A stretch of 64,000 nt of DNA from Steroidobacteraceae bacterium (lineage in GTDB: Bacteria > Pseudomonadota > Gammaproteobacteria > Steroidobacterales > Steroidobacteraceae): assembly GCA_019683695.1 (NCBI GenBank), contig JADGHX010000003.1:23739-87738 (forward strand). Reading direction: 5' to 3'. A program made the translations under genes and the position numbers. Under the pieces are notes generated by a model. That model had not been told where the DNA came from. It did not search any database and saw nothing but the letters and a program-made list of their open reading frames with translations. Positions 28,220 to 37,210 of the stretch are shown piece after piece (within the stretch, counting starts at the first letter, position 1; each line of letters begins with the position of its first letter).

Positions 28220-30198
28220 CGCGAGAGCCGCAACAGGCTGGCAATGCCCGCGACCAGCTCGCGTGCCTCCACGGGTTTCGCGATGTGCATTTGGTAACCA
28301 GCGAGCAACGAGCGCTGCCGATCCTCCGCGCGGGCATACGCAGTCACCGCAATCGCGGGCAGCGGGGTAAGGCGCGCCTGATCCATCGTGCGCACCTGCT
28401 CGATGAGCTGATAGCCATCGGTTCCCGGCATGCCGATGTCGCTGACCAGGAGATCGACTTCTTCCTGCGCCAGCATCCCGAGCGCGCTTGGCGCGCTGCC
28501 TGCCGAGAGCACGCGCGCGCCGCGATCTTCCAGGAGCCGCTTCAGCAACATGCGCGTGTCCGGCTCGTCGTCCACGACGAGGATCACCGCTCCCTCGAGG
28601 CTCGGCAGATTCATGGCATCGATCGCGTCCTGGACGGCGATCTGCGCCCGGCTGCGACCGGTGTAGTCCCTGTCCACGATGGACAGCGGCAGTGCCACGA
28701 CGAACGTGGCGCCCTGGTTCTCGCCCGGACTCTTCACGCGCACCGACCCGCCGTGCAGCTCGACGAGGTTGCGCACGATCGACAGACCGAGCCCGAGCCC
28801 GCCGAAGCGGCGCGTGGTCGAGGCGTCGGCCTGCCGGAAGCGATCGAAGACGTGCGGCAGGAATTCGGGCTTGATGCCGATGCCGCTGTCCTCGATCACG
28901 ATCTCGACGTGCGAGTTCTCGCGCTCGAGCACCACCTGGATGCTGCCGCCGGGCGGCGTGAATTTCACGGCGTTCGTGAGCAGATTCCACAGCACCTGCT
29001 GGAGGCGGTTCGGATCGCCGCGCGTGCGCCCGATGCTCGAATCCAGCATCGCGCGCAGACGGATGTTGCGCGCTTCGGCGGACGGCCGCACGGCCTCCAT
29101 CGCCGCCTGCACCACCTCGTGCAGGTAGATGGGCTGCACCTCGAGATGCAGCTTCCCGGAGATGATCCGGCTCATGTCGAGCAGGTCGTTGATGATCTGC
29201 GCCTGCGCGCGGGCATTGCGCTCGATCGTCTCGAGCCCGCGCTCGCGCTCACGGTCGGAGACGGCGCGCTGGCGCAGGAGCGTGGACCAACCGAGGATCG
29301 CGTTGAGCGGTGTGCGCAGCTCGTGGGAGAGCGTCGCGAGGAACTCGTCCTTCAGTTGGCTCAGCCGCTCGGCTTCCGAGCGCGCCGCGCGCTCGGACTC
29401 GAGCAGCTTCTCGCGCTCGCTGATGTCGCGGGCGATCTTCGAGGCGCCGACGATGCGGCCGTGCTGATCGCGCACGGCCGAGACCGTCAGGGACACGCGG
29501 ACCGTCTGGCCTGCCTTCGTGAGACGCGTGGTTTCGTAGTGATGGACGCGCTCGCCGCGGCTCAGGCGCGCGACAATCTCCCTTTCCTCCTTCTGCAGCT
29601 CCGGAGGAATGATCCGCAGGATCGACGAGCCGATCATCTCCTCGGCGCTGTAGCCGAACATGCGCTCGGCTGCCGAATTCCACGAGGTAACGATTCCGTC
29701 GAGCGTCTTGCTGATGATCGCGTCATCGGAGGATTCGACGATGGCCGCAAGACGCAGGCGTACATCCTCGGCGAGCCGCCGCTCGGTGACATCGATGCCC
29801 ACGCCGTACAGGCTCACGGCCTTGCCGTCAGCGTCGTAGATGGCCTGGCCCCGGGCATCCATCCAGCGCCACTCGCCATTCTCGTGACGAACACGAAACT
29901 CGACGGAACACACCTGATGCTCGGCGATCGCGCGATCGACGGCCTCCAGGATCGGGCCGAGATCCTCCGGATGAACACGCTCGAGGAAGGTGTCCAGCCG
30001 TCCCCGCAGCCCGCCTTCGGGCAGGCCCAGCAGCGCCTCGAATTCGCGACTCCAGCGCATCGAGTCGTCCGCGAGATTCCGCGTCCACGTGCCCATGCGC
30101 GCGGAGAGCAGCGCGAGCCTCAGGAACGAGTCGTCCTCGCCTGGCTCGATTCGGGGCGGGACCACTGCGGCCGCGCTTGGGGGACGGTCGTTGTTCAT
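28216..30198 (-). CDS. PAS-domain hybrid sensor histidine kinase with C-terminal receiver
   Basis: 660 residues from the ATG at 30198. Domain order: a PAS/PAC fold (about 25-145, FRVRHENGEWRWMDARG), a second PAS (150-265, SSDDAIISKTLDGIVTSWNS), HisKA with the phosphoacceptor in ATLSHELRTPLNAILGW, HATPase_c (NLLTNAVKFTPPGG, IEDSGIGI, GGLGLGLSIV), then a receiver (VILVVDDEPDT, LLVSDIGMPGTDGYQ). There are no transmembrane segments, so it is a cytoplasmic sensor. A separate output protein is expected but none is adjacent. It is divergent from the Do-like protease gene. Confidence 0.92.
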   Translation of the reverse strand: MNNDRPPSAAAVVPPRIEPGEDDSFLRLALLSARMGTWTRNLADDSMRWSREFEALLGLPEGGLRGRLDTFLERVHPEDLGPILEAVDRAIAEHQVCSVEFRVRHENGEWRWMDARGQAIYDADGKAVSLYGVGIDVTERRLAEDVRLRLAAIVESSDDAIISKTLDGIVTSWNSAAERMFGYSAEEMIGSSILRIIPPELQKEEREIVARLSRGERVHHYETTRLTKAGQTVRVSLTVSAVRDQHGRIVGASKIARDISEREKLLESERAARSEAERLSQLKDEFLATLSHELRTPLNAILGWSTLLRQRAVSDRERERGLETIERNARAQAQIINDLLDMSRIISGKLHLEVQPIYLHEVVQAAMEAVRPSAEARNIRLRAMLDSSIGRTRGDPNRLQQVLWNLLTNAVKFTPPGGSIQVVLERENSHVEIVIEDSGIGIKPEFLPHVFDRFRQADASTTRRFGGLGLGLSIVRNLVELHGGSVRVKSPGENQGATFVVALPLSIVDRDYTGRSRAQIAVQDAIDAMNLPSLEGAVILVVDDEPDTRMLLKRLLEDRGARVLSAGSAPSALGMLAQEEVDLLVSDIGMPGTDGYQLIEQVRTMDQARLTPLPAIAVTAYARAEDRQRSLLAGYQMHIAKPVEARELVAGIASLLRLSR

Positions 30199-30275
30199 CG
30201 GGCGCGTACTATAAGGTAGGCACGGCGGATGCTCAGGTTCCTCAGCCCCGACAACCCGGGGTTCCGGAGTTTGTG

Positions 30276-31793
30276 ATGAAGCCTGATTGCTCGTCCGCAC
30301 CGTTTCTTCAATCGATTCGTTCAATCCCGCCTCTCGTGCTGGCGATGGCGATTCTCGGCGTGCTCACCACGAGCTGCGCGCGCACCGGGGGCGATGCCGT
30401 GGCCGCCGACGCCGTTGCGGCCCAGGCGGAGCAGTCGCAGAGCGCCCCGGCGAGCACGTCCCGCGCGTTACCGGACTTCACAGGTCTCGTGAAGCAGTAC
30501 GGCGGCGCGGTGGTGAATGTCACCGTGGTCGGACGCAGAACCTCAGCAAGCGCCGGGCCGGAGACCTCGCCGGATGACCCGCTCTCCGAATTTTTCCGGC
30601 GATTTGGCATCCCGGGCCCGCCCGAGACGCCTGATGGGCCAGGTGCCGCGCCCCTGCGCGGTCTCGGTTCCGGATTCATCGTTTCCCCGGATGGCTATGT
30701 CATCACGAACGCGCACGTGGTCAGCGAGGCCGCGGAAGTCACCGTGAAACTCCCGGATCGACGCGAGTATCCGGCCAAGGTGGTCGGCGCGGACCTGAGA
30801 AGCGACATTGCCCTGCTCAAGGTGGACGCGAACAACCTGCCCACCGTGAAACTCGGGAAAGCCGAACACCTGACGCCCGGCGAATGGGTGGCCGCGATCG
30901 GTTCGCCTTTCGGGTTCGAGAACAGCGTGACGGTCGGTGTGGTGAGCGCCACCGCGCGCGCACTCGGGCCCCAGAGCAGCGTCGTGCCCTTCATCCAGAC
31001 GGACGTTGCCGTGAACCCCGGCAACTCCGGCGGGCCGCTCTTCAACCTGCGCGGCGAGGTCATCGGGGTCAACTCCCAGATCTACAGCGCCACGGGCGGG
31101 TATCAGGGCATCTCGTTCGCCATTCCCATCGACGTGGCGATGGACGTGCAGCGCCAGCTCCGCGAGACCGGGCGCGTCACGCGCGGGCGCATCGGCGTGA
31201 CGATCCAGGATGTGAACGCGCAGCTCGCCCAGTCCTTCCGCCTGGATCGCCCGCGCGGCGCGCTGATCAGCTCCGTCGAGCCCGGCGGACCGGCCGCGCA
31301 GGCCGGCCTCAAACCCGGTGACGTGATCCTGAGCGTGAACGACGAAACGATCGAGACCTCGACCGAGCTGCCGGCGCTCGTGGCGAACATCAAGCCGGGA
31401 ACCCAGGCGCAGATGCGCATCTGGCGCAACGGGCACGAGGAGAAGACGCAGGTCAAAGTGGCGGAGCTCGAGGACGATACGGCAGTGCCCACCTCCATGA
31501 GCCAGGGCCGCGAACGCGGACAGAAAAATGAGCGGCTCGGAATCGGCGTGCGTCCGCTCACGCCGCAGGAGCGCGAACAGCTCGGCACGGAGGGCACTCT
31601 GGTGGTCGAGCAGGTGCAGGGCCCTGCGCTTGCCGCCGGCGTGCAGCCTGGCGACGTGCTCATCGCCATCGGCAATTCGCCCGTGCGTTCCGTGGAGGAC
31701 GTGCGCAAGGCCACCGAGAAGGCGCGCGGGAGCGTCGCGCTGCTCATCGAGCGCGAGAACGCTCGCATCTACGTACCTGTGCGTATTGGCTGA
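30276..31793 (+). CDS. Do-like periplasmic serine protease (DegP/DegQ/MucD family)
   Basis: 505 residues from the ATG at 30276. A hydrophobic N-terminus (LVLAMAILGVLTTSCA) serves as signal; the cysteine resembles a lipid attachment site but the lipobox is atypical. The trypsin-like domain has the full triad: NAHVV, RSDIALLK and GNSGGPLFN. Two PDZ domains follow (RGALISSVEPGGPAAQAGLK, then GTLVVEQVQGPALAAGVQPG). This is the normal length and layout of envelope quality-control proteases. Divergent from the hybrid kinase, 77 bases apart. Confidence 0.93.
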   Translation: MKPDCSSAPFLQSIRSIPPLVLAMAILGVLTTSCARTGGDAVAADAVAAQAEQSQSAPASTSRALPDFTGLVKQYGGAVVNVTVVGRRTSASAGPETSPDDPLSEFFRRFGIPGPPETPDGPGAAPLRGLGSGFIVSPDGYVITNAHVVSEAAEVTVKLPDRREYPAKVVGADLRSDIALLKVDANNLPTVKLGKAEHLTPGEWVAAIGSPFGFENSVTVGVVSATARALGPQSSVVPFIQTDVAVNPGNSGGPLFNLRGEVIGVNSQIYSATGGYQGISFAIPIDVAMDVQRQLRETGRVTRGRIGVTIQDVNAQLAQSFRLDRPRGALISSVEPGGPAAQAGLKPGDVILSVNDETIETSTELPALVANIKPGTQAQMRIWRNGHEEKTQVKVAELEDDTAVPTSMSQGRERGQKNERLGIGVRPLTPQEREQLGTEGTLVVEQVQGPALAAGVQPGDVLIAIGNSPVRSVEDVRKATEKARGSVALLIERENARIYVPVRIG

Positions 31794-31943
31794 TACCCGC
31801 GCACGAACACCCACCGGGCCCGCACGCTGCACTGAAAGGGCGCGGCGCGCGGGCTTGCGCGCGATGTGGCGCGCGTCGCCTCGATCCGTCCCGAAAATGG
31901 TATTGTTCCGACCCCTCGAATCCGGGTCCTTCGGAAGGAGCGC

Positions 31944-32831
31944 ATGGTCGCCAAAATCATCGATGGCAGGCAGGTTGCGGCAAGCATTCGCCAGGAATGC
32001 CGCGAACGGGTCGAGGTGCTGCGTCAGAGGACGGGCGTGGTACCGGGTCTTGCCGTCGTGCTCGTGGGAGACAACCCCGCCTCGGCACTTTATGTCGCCA
32101 ACAAGGTACGCGCCTGCGGCGAAGTGGGCATCCGCTCCTTCCGCCAGGAGCTGCCGGCCAGCATCGATACGGCCACGCTTCTCGACACGATCCAGCGCCT
32201 GAGCGCGGATCCGGCCATACACGGCATCCTCGTGCAGCTGCCTCTGCCGCCGCACATCGACATGCGGCGCGTGCTGAGCGCCATTCCCGTCGAGAAGGAC
32301 GTGGACGGGTTTCACCTGTACAACGTCGGCGGCCTCGTGGTCGGCAACACCGTGTTCCCGCCCTGCACGCCCTACGGCGTGTGCCGGTTGCTCGAGCACG
32401 AAGGCATTCCGGTCGAAGCGCGCAACGTGGTCGTGGTCGGCGCGAGCAACATCGTCGGCAAGCCGATGGCGCTCATGCTCATGCAGCGTGAAGCCACGGT
32501 GAGCATCTGCCACGCGAAAACGCGCGACCTCGCCCAGTACACCATTCTCGCGGACATCCTGGTCGTCGCCGCGGGCAAGCCGAATCTCATCCTGCCGCAA
32601 ATGGTGAAGACCGGCGCGGTGGTCATCGACGTGGGCATCAACCGTCTGCCGAACGGCAAGATTGCCGGCGACGTGGATTTCGAAGGCGTGCGCCAGAAGG
32701 CCTCGTACATCACGCCGGTGCCGGGCGGTGTCGGGCCGATGACCGTCACGATGCTTCTGGTCAACACGATCACCTCCGCCGAGCGGGCGGCGGGGCTGCC
32801 CACCGAAGGCTCGAGCCGGAACGCGGCCTGA
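31944..32831 (+). CDS. folD: FolD: methylenetetrahydrofolate dehydrogenase/cyclohydrolase
   Basis: 295 residues from the ATG at 31944, with AAGGAG four bases upstream. YVANKVRACGEVGI holds the catalytic lysine of the cyclohydrolase/dehydrogenase site, QLPLPPHID and DVDGFHLYNVG are family blocks, GASNIVGKPMALMLM is the NADP loop, and TPVPGGVGPMTVTMLL the C-terminal signature. It interconverts 5,10-methylene-, methenyl- and 10-formyl-tetrahydrofolate in one-carbon metabolism. Confidence 0.96.
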   Translation: MVAKIIDGRQVAASIRQECRERVEVLRQRTGVVPGLAVVLVGDNPASALYVANKVRACGEVGIRSFRQELPASIDTATLLDTIQRLSADPAIHGILVQLPLPPHIDMRRVLSAIPVEKDVDGFHLYNVGGLVVGNTVFPPCTPYGVCRLLEHEGIPVEARNVVVVGASNIVGKPMALMLMQREATVSICHAKTRDLAQYTILADILVVAAGKPNLILPQMVKTGAVVIDVGINRLPNGKIAGDVDFEGVRQKASYITPVPGGVGPMTVTMLLVNTITSAERAAGLPTEGSSRNAA

Positions 32832-32904
32832 GCGCGCGCACTTTCCGCGCTCAGCGGCGCGCCGGTCTAGAATAGACCGCTCACATGTCGAGTCGGGGAG
32901 TGTC

Positions 32905-33432
32905 GTGAGCTCAACGTTACGCGAGCAGTTGCTCAAGGTGGGACTGGTCACGGAACAGCAGGTGCGCGCGAGTGAACAGCGCCGTGCGCCTTCGCGCCGC
33001 AAGCCCGAGCCCACCCCTGAACAGAAGCTCGCCGCGCAGAAGGCGCAGGCCGCCAAGATCGCGCGGGATCAGGAACTCAACCGCCAGCGCCAGCTTGCGG
33101 CCGAAGCGAAGGAACGCGCGATGCAGATCAAGCAGCTCGTCGAGCAGCATCGGCTGCCGAAGGTGCTGGACAGCGACGATCGCTTTCATTTCGTTGCCGG
33201 CAAGAAGCTGCGCTTCATCCTCGTGAACGAAGCCATGCGCGAAGGGCTGAACAACGGCTCGCTCGCCATCATCCGCTACAACGGCAGCAGCGACGTCGTG
33301 CCCGCGGAGATTGCGGAGCGCATTCGCGAGCGCGATCCGCGCGCAGTTGTGCAATTGAAGAACGAGCCCGATCCGGTGGACGAAAACGATCCCTACAAGG
33401 ACTTCGTCGTCCCCGACGATCTGAAGTGGTGA
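32905..33432 (+). CDS. DUF2058 family protein (YaiL-like)
   Basis: 175 residues from a GTG at 32905 with CGGGGAG upstream. The first third is a highly charged helix (LREQLLKVGLVTEQQVRASE, then RRKPEPTPEQKL and QRQLAAEAKERAMQIKQLVE). The C-terminal part (YNGSSDVVPAEIAERIRERD, YKDFVVPDDLKW) matches DUF2058. The family is widespread in gammaproteobacteria; its function is unsettled. It is 73 bases downstream of folD and may share its transcript. Confidence 0.88.
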   Translation: MSSTLREQLLKVGLVTEQQVRASEQRRAPSRRKPEPTPEQKLAAQKAQAAKIARDQELNRQRQLAAEAKERAMQIKQLVEQHRLPKVLDSDDRFHFVAGKKLRFILVNEAMREGLNNGSLAIIRYNGSSDVVPAEIAERIRERDPRAVVQLKNEPDPVDENDPYKDFVVPDDLKW

Positions 33433-33486
33433 GCCCGCAGCCGCTGCCGGACGGGGCGGCGGCACACCCGGTGGTTCCGCGTCAGG

Positions 33487-33506
33487 GCGGTTGAACGTTC
33501 AACCGC
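33487..33506. terminator. Perfect 20-base palindrome between convergent genes
   Basis: GCGGTTGAAC followed directly by its reverse complement, between the stops of the DUF2058 gene and the lipase-like gene. No T-run is present. It could be a weak bidirectional terminator or a protein-binding site. Confidence 0.4.
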
Positions 33507-33518
33507 TCGCCGCGCACG

Positions 33519-34382
33519 TCAAAGCTGCTCCCGCAGGAAGCGCAGCGCCTGATCCAGGCTCTCGCCTTCGTAGAAGGCGCTCCCGCCATGCGCCACGCCG
33601 TGAAGCACGCGGAGCTGCACGGCAAGGCCGTGTTGCTGGTACGCGCCTTCCAGCTCGTGCGCCTGATTGATGGGCATCTGCGGGTCCCGGTCGCCATGGA
33701 ACAGCAGCAGCGGCGGGTCTTCACGATCGACATGCATCACGGGGCTCGCAAGCCGCGCCAGCTCCGGCACGCGCTCCGGCAATGCGCCCAGCAGCCGCTC
33801 GAGCGCCGGCCGTCGCACGTTCAGTCCGAACGGTGTCGACTGCTCGAGAATCGTTGTGAGATCGGATGCGCCGTAATAGCTGATGATGGCCTGCACGCTC
33901 GAGGACTGATCGAGATGCTCACCCACCGTCCCTTCAAGCTCCGCATGACCGTTCGTCACGCCGACGAGCGCGGCCAGATGGCCACCGGATGAGGCACCGG
34001 CGATCGCGATCCGGTCCGCGCGCACGCCGTACTCCCCTGCCCGCGCGCGCAGAAAACGGATGGCCGCCTTGATGTCATGCACGTTCGCCGGAAAGCGTGC
34101 CTCGGTGCTCTGGCGGAACTCCACGCTCGCGACCGCGAAGCCGTGCCGGACGAACGCGGCCGGGTAGTCCTGTTTCGATCCGGCATACCACGCGCCGCCG
34201 TGCACCCACACCAGCAGCGGGGGCGCTTCGCCTGTGTTTGCGGGCAGATGCAGGTCCAGCCGCAGGGACTTGCCGTCCACCTGCGCGTATTCGATGTCCG
34301 GTATGTCCATCGCCCTGTCCGCCGAGACGGCGTGCGGGCCGAGAAGCGCAGCCGCCATTGCAACGATTACCCGGCTTGTCAC
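33519..34382 (-). CDS. Secreted alpha/beta hydrolase (esterase/lipase, BD-FAE-like)
   Basis: 287 residues from the second of two adjacent GTG codons (34382), with GGGAG six bases upstream. The N-terminus RVIVAMAAALLGPHAVSA is a signal peptide. VWVHGGAWYAGS is the HGG oxyanion motif, AGASSGGHLAA the nucleophile elbow, FHGDRDPQMPINQA the acid, and VLHGVAHGG the catalytic histidine region. This is a periplasmic or secreted carboxylesterase of the hormone-sensitive lipase/BD-FAE group. Divergent from the beta-propeller protein gene. Confidence 0.87.
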   Translation of the reverse strand: MTSRVIVAMAAALLGPHAVSADRAMDIPDIEYAQVDGKSLRLDLHLPANTGEAPPLLVWVHGGAWYAGSKQDYPAAFVRHGFAVASVEFRQSTEARFPANVHDIKAAIRFLRARAGEYGVRADRIAIAGASSGGHLAALVGVTNGHAELEGTVGEHLDQSSSVQAIISYYGASDLTTILEQSTPFGLNVRRPALERLLGALPERVPELARLASPVMHVDREDPPLLLFHGDRDPQMPINQAHELEGAYQQHGLAVQLRVLHGVAHGGSAFYEGESLDQALRFLREQL

Positions 34383-34500
34383 CACGAGCTCCCGAGTTCT
34401 TCCGCGGCGTGAGTCTATTTGGCCGGCCCGCCCGAGGGGAATTGCGGGCACCACGGCCGAAACTGCATGATCCCGCACGCAAATCAAGGGGGTGATCACA

Positions 34501-35553
34501 ATGAGAAATCGACTGTGTCTCGCAGCGCTGCTCTTTTCCGGGTTCGCCGTCACCACCCTTCCGGCCCACGCGGCCTGCGAACCGGAAGGTGACGCCCAGT
34601 TCATCTGCGGCCTGCCCGCCCCTGAGGATCTCATTCGCGTGCCCGACAGCCCGTGGGTGATCGTGAGTGGCATGGCCGAGAAGACCTCGCAGCTCTACCT
34701 CGTGGACTCGCGCACGAAGGAGGCACGCGGCCTGTACCCTGCTGCAGGTGCCCGCACCCGCCACGACAAGAAGTTGTATGGAGCCTGTCCGGGGCCCCTT
34801 CCGAAAGGCGTGTTCGGCGCGCACGGCATCGATCTGCAGCCGCGGAATCGTGGCGCCTACACGCTCTATGCCGTGAACCACGCCGGACGCGAATCCATCG
34901 AGGTGCTGGAGCTGGATGTCACCGGCGCCGTTCCGGTGGCCACGTGGATCGGCTGCGTCGTGTTCCCCGCCGGCGCCTCGGGTAACGGCATCGTGGGGTT
35001 GCCCGACGGCGGCTTCATCACCACGAACTTCAAGGACCCGGCGGACAAGAACGCCTTCCAGAAGATGTCCGCCGGCGAGATCACCGGCAACGTGCTCGAG
35101 TGGCATCCGGGCACGGGCTGGACCGAGCTGCCCGACAGCGCGATGTCCGGCGCGAACGGCATCGCGCTTTCGCGCGACGGCAAGTGGCTGTACGTGGCGG
35201 GCTGGCCGGGCAAGAACATCGTGCGCTTCGAACGCACCGGCGAGCGCTGGACGAAGCGGGATGCGATTCCGACCGGCTTCCTGACCGACAACCTGCGCTG
35301 GATGGCCGACGGCTCGCTGCTCGCCGCCGGGCAGGATGCGGACATGCCCGCCGTGTTCGGCTGCGCACCGCCTGCCTGCCGCGTGAAATCCGCCGCGGTG
35401 AAGATTGACCCGCGCACACTCGAGATGACGCGCGTGATTGCCTACCCTGGCAGCGCGCACTTCGAAGGCGCCACGACGGCGATCGACGTCGGCGACGAAT
35501 ACTGGGTCGGCAGCTTCCGCGGCGATCGCGTGGTACGCCTGCCCGCCCGCTGA
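34501..35553 (+). CDS. Secreted SMP-30/gluconolactonase-like beta-propeller protein
   Basis: 350 residues from the ATG at 34501 (AAGGGGG eight bases upstream; a GTG at 34492 is less likely). LCLAALLFSGFAVTTLPAHA is a signal peptide with an Ala-X-Ala site. The mature part has propeller-like repeats, including GVFGAHGIDLQPRN, SGANGIALSRDGKWLYVAGW, TDNLRWMADGSLLAAG and HFEGATTAIDVGDEYWVGSF, like lactonase/paraoxonase-type proteins. Six cysteines suggest disulfides. The activity is unknown; the divergent secreted esterase may act on the same ester or lactone. Confidence 0.75.
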   Translation: MRNRLCLAALLFSGFAVTTLPAHAACEPEGDAQFICGLPAPEDLIRVPDSPWVIVSGMAEKTSQLYLVDSRTKEARGLYPAAGARTRHDKKLYGACPGPLPKGVFGAHGIDLQPRNRGAYTLYAVNHAGRESIEVLELDVTGAVPVATWIGCVVFPAGASGNGIVGLPDGGFITTNFKDPADKNAFQKMSAGEITGNVLEWHPGTGWTELPDSAMSGANGIALSRDGKWLYVAGWPGKNIVRFERTGERWTKRDAIPTGFLTDNLRWMADGSLLAAGQDADMPAVFGCAPPACRVKSAAVKIDPRTLEMTRVIAYPGSAHFEGATTAIDVGDEYWVGSFRGDRVVRLPAR

Positions 35554-35702
35554 TTACACGCGACGCTTCGCGAGGCGACCGCGCATCGCTTCGTGCGGTG
35601 AGGTGAACACGCGCGCTTCATGCGAGCGCGCCTAGTCCACGCTGTCAGCCGCTCTGCCAAGCCCATCCCGGATGGAGATGGCGCCGACGCGCTCGCGCAG
35701 CG

Positions 35703-35831
35703 CAGACCCATCAGCGAGTGCAAGGCGCGCGCAAGAGGACCCTTCGGCAGCCGTCGCGGGCCATCAGCGCGTTAAGCGCCGCGCGCACCTCTGCACCGAG
35801 TCTTGGGACGCGCGCATGTGCCGCGGCGCAG
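35703..35831 (+). repeat. Intergenic repeat, copy 1 (long form)
   Basis: About 129 bases running from CCCATCAGCGAG to GCATGTGCCGCGGCG, repeated with scattered substitutions at 35907-36040. The left 50 bases also recur inverted at 36091 and 36187. Confidence 0.75.
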
Positions 35832-35906
35832 TGAGAAGCGCGAGGCCGAAATCCCCAGATTCCACTCGCCCAGACGTGAGGATGCGCCCCACATGCGTTC
35901 GCGCCG

Positions 35907-36040
35907 CAGAGGCCCATCAGCGAGCGCAAGGTGCGTGCAAGAGGGTCCCTCGGCGGCCGTCTCGGGCGCCGGCGTCCCCGCGTTAAGCGCCGCGCACCTC
36001 TGCACCAATTCTTGGTACGCGCGCATGTGGCGCGGCGTAG
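35907..36040 (+). repeat. Intergenic repeat, copy 2 (long form)
   Basis: Direct copy of 35703-35831 beginning 204 bases further on. Shared blocks include GCGTTAAGCGCCGCGC, CACCTCTGCACC and ACGCGCGCATGTG. The segment 35924-35969 is mirrored at 36091-36136. Confidence 0.75.
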
Positions 36041-36058
36041 CGGGGACGTCGGGACCGC

Positions 36059-36086
36059 CGAAAATCGCCGTCTTCGGCGATTTTCG
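36059..36086. repeat. Strong hairpin at the centre of the inverted repeats
   Basis: CGAAAATCGCCG, loop TCTT, then the exact complement: a perfect twelve-pair stem. It lies between the direct copies on the left and the inverted copies on the right. No T-run follows. Confidence 0.75.
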
Positions 36087-36090
36087 AAGC

Positions 36091-36136
36091 GCGCCCGAGT
36101 AGGCCGCCGAGGGACCCTCTTGCACGCGCCTTGCGC
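36091..36136 (-). repeat. Intergenic repeat, copy 3 (inverted short form)
   Basis: Reverse complement of 35924-35969 with 43 of 46 bases matching by eye. Confidence 0.8.
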
Positions 36137-36186
36137 TTGCCGGCACGACCCATCGCGCCAGGTATCCGTTTCCGAAGCTCGCCGCA

Positions 36187-36236
36187 GAGCCGCCCGAGGA
36201 ACCCTCTTGCGCGCACCTTTGCTCGCTGATGGGTCC
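36187..36236 (-). repeat. Intergenic repeat, copy 4 (inverted short form)
   Basis: On the minus strand it reads CCCATCAGCGAG, then a diverged GCAAGG block, then GCGCGCAAGAGG and CCTCGG, matching the left 50 bases of copies 1 and 2. Confidence 0.7.
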
Positions 36237-36443
36237 ATGCGCGCGGGGACCCTTGCGGCGCGCACGCGTTGCGCAGGAATCGTGCCTGCGCTCCCGCTTC
36301 AAAAGTCAAGCACCCCGATGCCGGTTGGGGTAAGGTGTCTGCGGTTCGTGAATTTCCGCCTTGACCGCCCTTGGTCCGCCACTCGCGCTCACTTGCGCGC
36401 GTTCCGGCCAAAGACTGCCACCTCAGAAAATCCGCGAACGGGC

Positions 36444-36475
36444 GGCAGGCTCTGCCTGCCAGTGTTTCTTCTTTC
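36444..36475 (+). terminator. GC hairpin with U-rich tail just upstream of the RRM gene
   Basis: GGCAGGC, loop TCT, GCCTGCC, then AGTGTTTCTTCTTTCT. It looks like a terminator, but lies only 16 to 31 bases before the GTG start of the RRM gene, so it could also act as a 5'-leader control element. Confidence 0.4.
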
Positions 36476-36490
36476 TGCGAGTACTCTGAA

Positions 36491-36760
36491 GTGACCAAGC
36501 TCTACGTCGGCAACCTGCCATTCACCGCTACCGAAGACGCCGTACGCGCCCTCTTCGCCACGCACGGCACTGTCGAAAAACTGTCCCTGATCACGGACCG
36601 TGAAACCGGCCGGCCGCGCGGTTTCGGGTTCGTCGAAATGTCGAATGCCGATGCCACACGCGCCATGCAGGCGCTGAACGGCACCGACTTCGGCGGCCGT
36701 CCGCTGCGCGTGAACGAAGCACAGGAACGCGACCGCGCACGCTCCCCGCGCCGCTTCTGA
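36491..36760 (+). CDS. Small RNA-binding protein with one RRM domain
   Basis: 89 residues from the GTG at 36491. LYVGNLPF is the RNP2 motif and RPRGFGFVEM the RNP1 motif, with the standard beta-alpha-beta spacing; the tail is basic (ERDRARSPRRF). Such single-RRM proteins bind single-stranded RNA and in several bacteria are cold-responsive. The frame stays open upstream to 36371, but that sequence is unlike the family. It is followed by a strong terminator and stands as a single-gene unit. Confidence 0.9.
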   Translation: MTKLYVGNLPFTATEDAVRALFATHGTVEKLSLITDRETGRPRGFGFVEMSNADATRAMQALNGTDFGGRPLRVNEAQERDRARSPRRF

Positions 36761-36776
36761 CCTTTACCGCGTCCGA

Positions 36777-36810
36777 AGATCCCGGCCGTGAACCGGCCGG
36801 GATCTTTTTT
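36777..36810 (+). terminator. Rho-independent terminator after the RRM gene
   Basis: A twelve-pair stem, AGATCCCGGCCG with its complement around a five-base loop, followed by a run of six T. It starts 17 bases after the RRM stop. This is the clearest terminator in the window. Confidence 0.9.
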
Positions 36811-37210
36811 GGCGCTCCCGGGATCGGGGCGGCGAGCGTGCCGGCGGCCCCGCGAGGCCGCACGTCGCCGCTTTGAATCTTCGCCGCGTTGAACCTTCGT
36901 CTTGGGCCCCGGCGCCCGGCGGAGCGCCCGTTCGCGGCAACCGTGCCGATTCAGATTCCGCACGGACGCGATTCACGACGCTCGCGTACCCGCTTGAGTG
37001 CAACGCTCCGATCGGGCTCGAGCCCGCTCCCCGCAAGCCAGACGCTTGACCGCATAGGTGACTGCGCTCGCGCCGGCAAGGCACAACGTTTGCTCCAAGC
37101 AGCCTTGATGCTCGACCGGGCATGACCGCAGCGCCTGAGCCGCTGTGGGTCGCTCGCAGACCTGCGAAGCGAACACTCGTGACCGCAATCATCGCAGTGT
37201 GAGGGGGCAT
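36811..37210. other. Gene-free stretch of about 400 bases
   Basis: Lies between the RRM terminator and the KaiC-like pseudogene. Only short shadow frames are open, and I see no repeat, RNA gene or promoter that I can defend apart from GAGGGGG at 37201-37207, the ribosome binding site of the pseudogene. Confidence 0.5.

Larger units (their letters stand above)
35554..36490. other. 937-base gene-free region holding a repeat cluster
   Basis: No convincing gene on either strand: the open frames are arginine/alanine-rich shadows created by the repeats. The stretch contains two direct and two inverted copies of one element, a strong hairpin in the centre, and a U-rich hairpin next to the RRM gene (listed separately). 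Nothing else is recognised. Confidence 0.6.

Noticed and set aside
30543..33056. 837-codon minus-strand open frame over the Do-like protease and folD
   Set aside because: Histidine/arginine-rich shadow; both sense-strand genes are unmistakable.
35711..36302. Repeat-containing open frames on both strands as a repeat protein
   Set aside because: Frames change between copies, composition is Arg/Ala/Pro-rich, and inverted copies put the sequence on both strands. A DNA repeat is the simpler reading.
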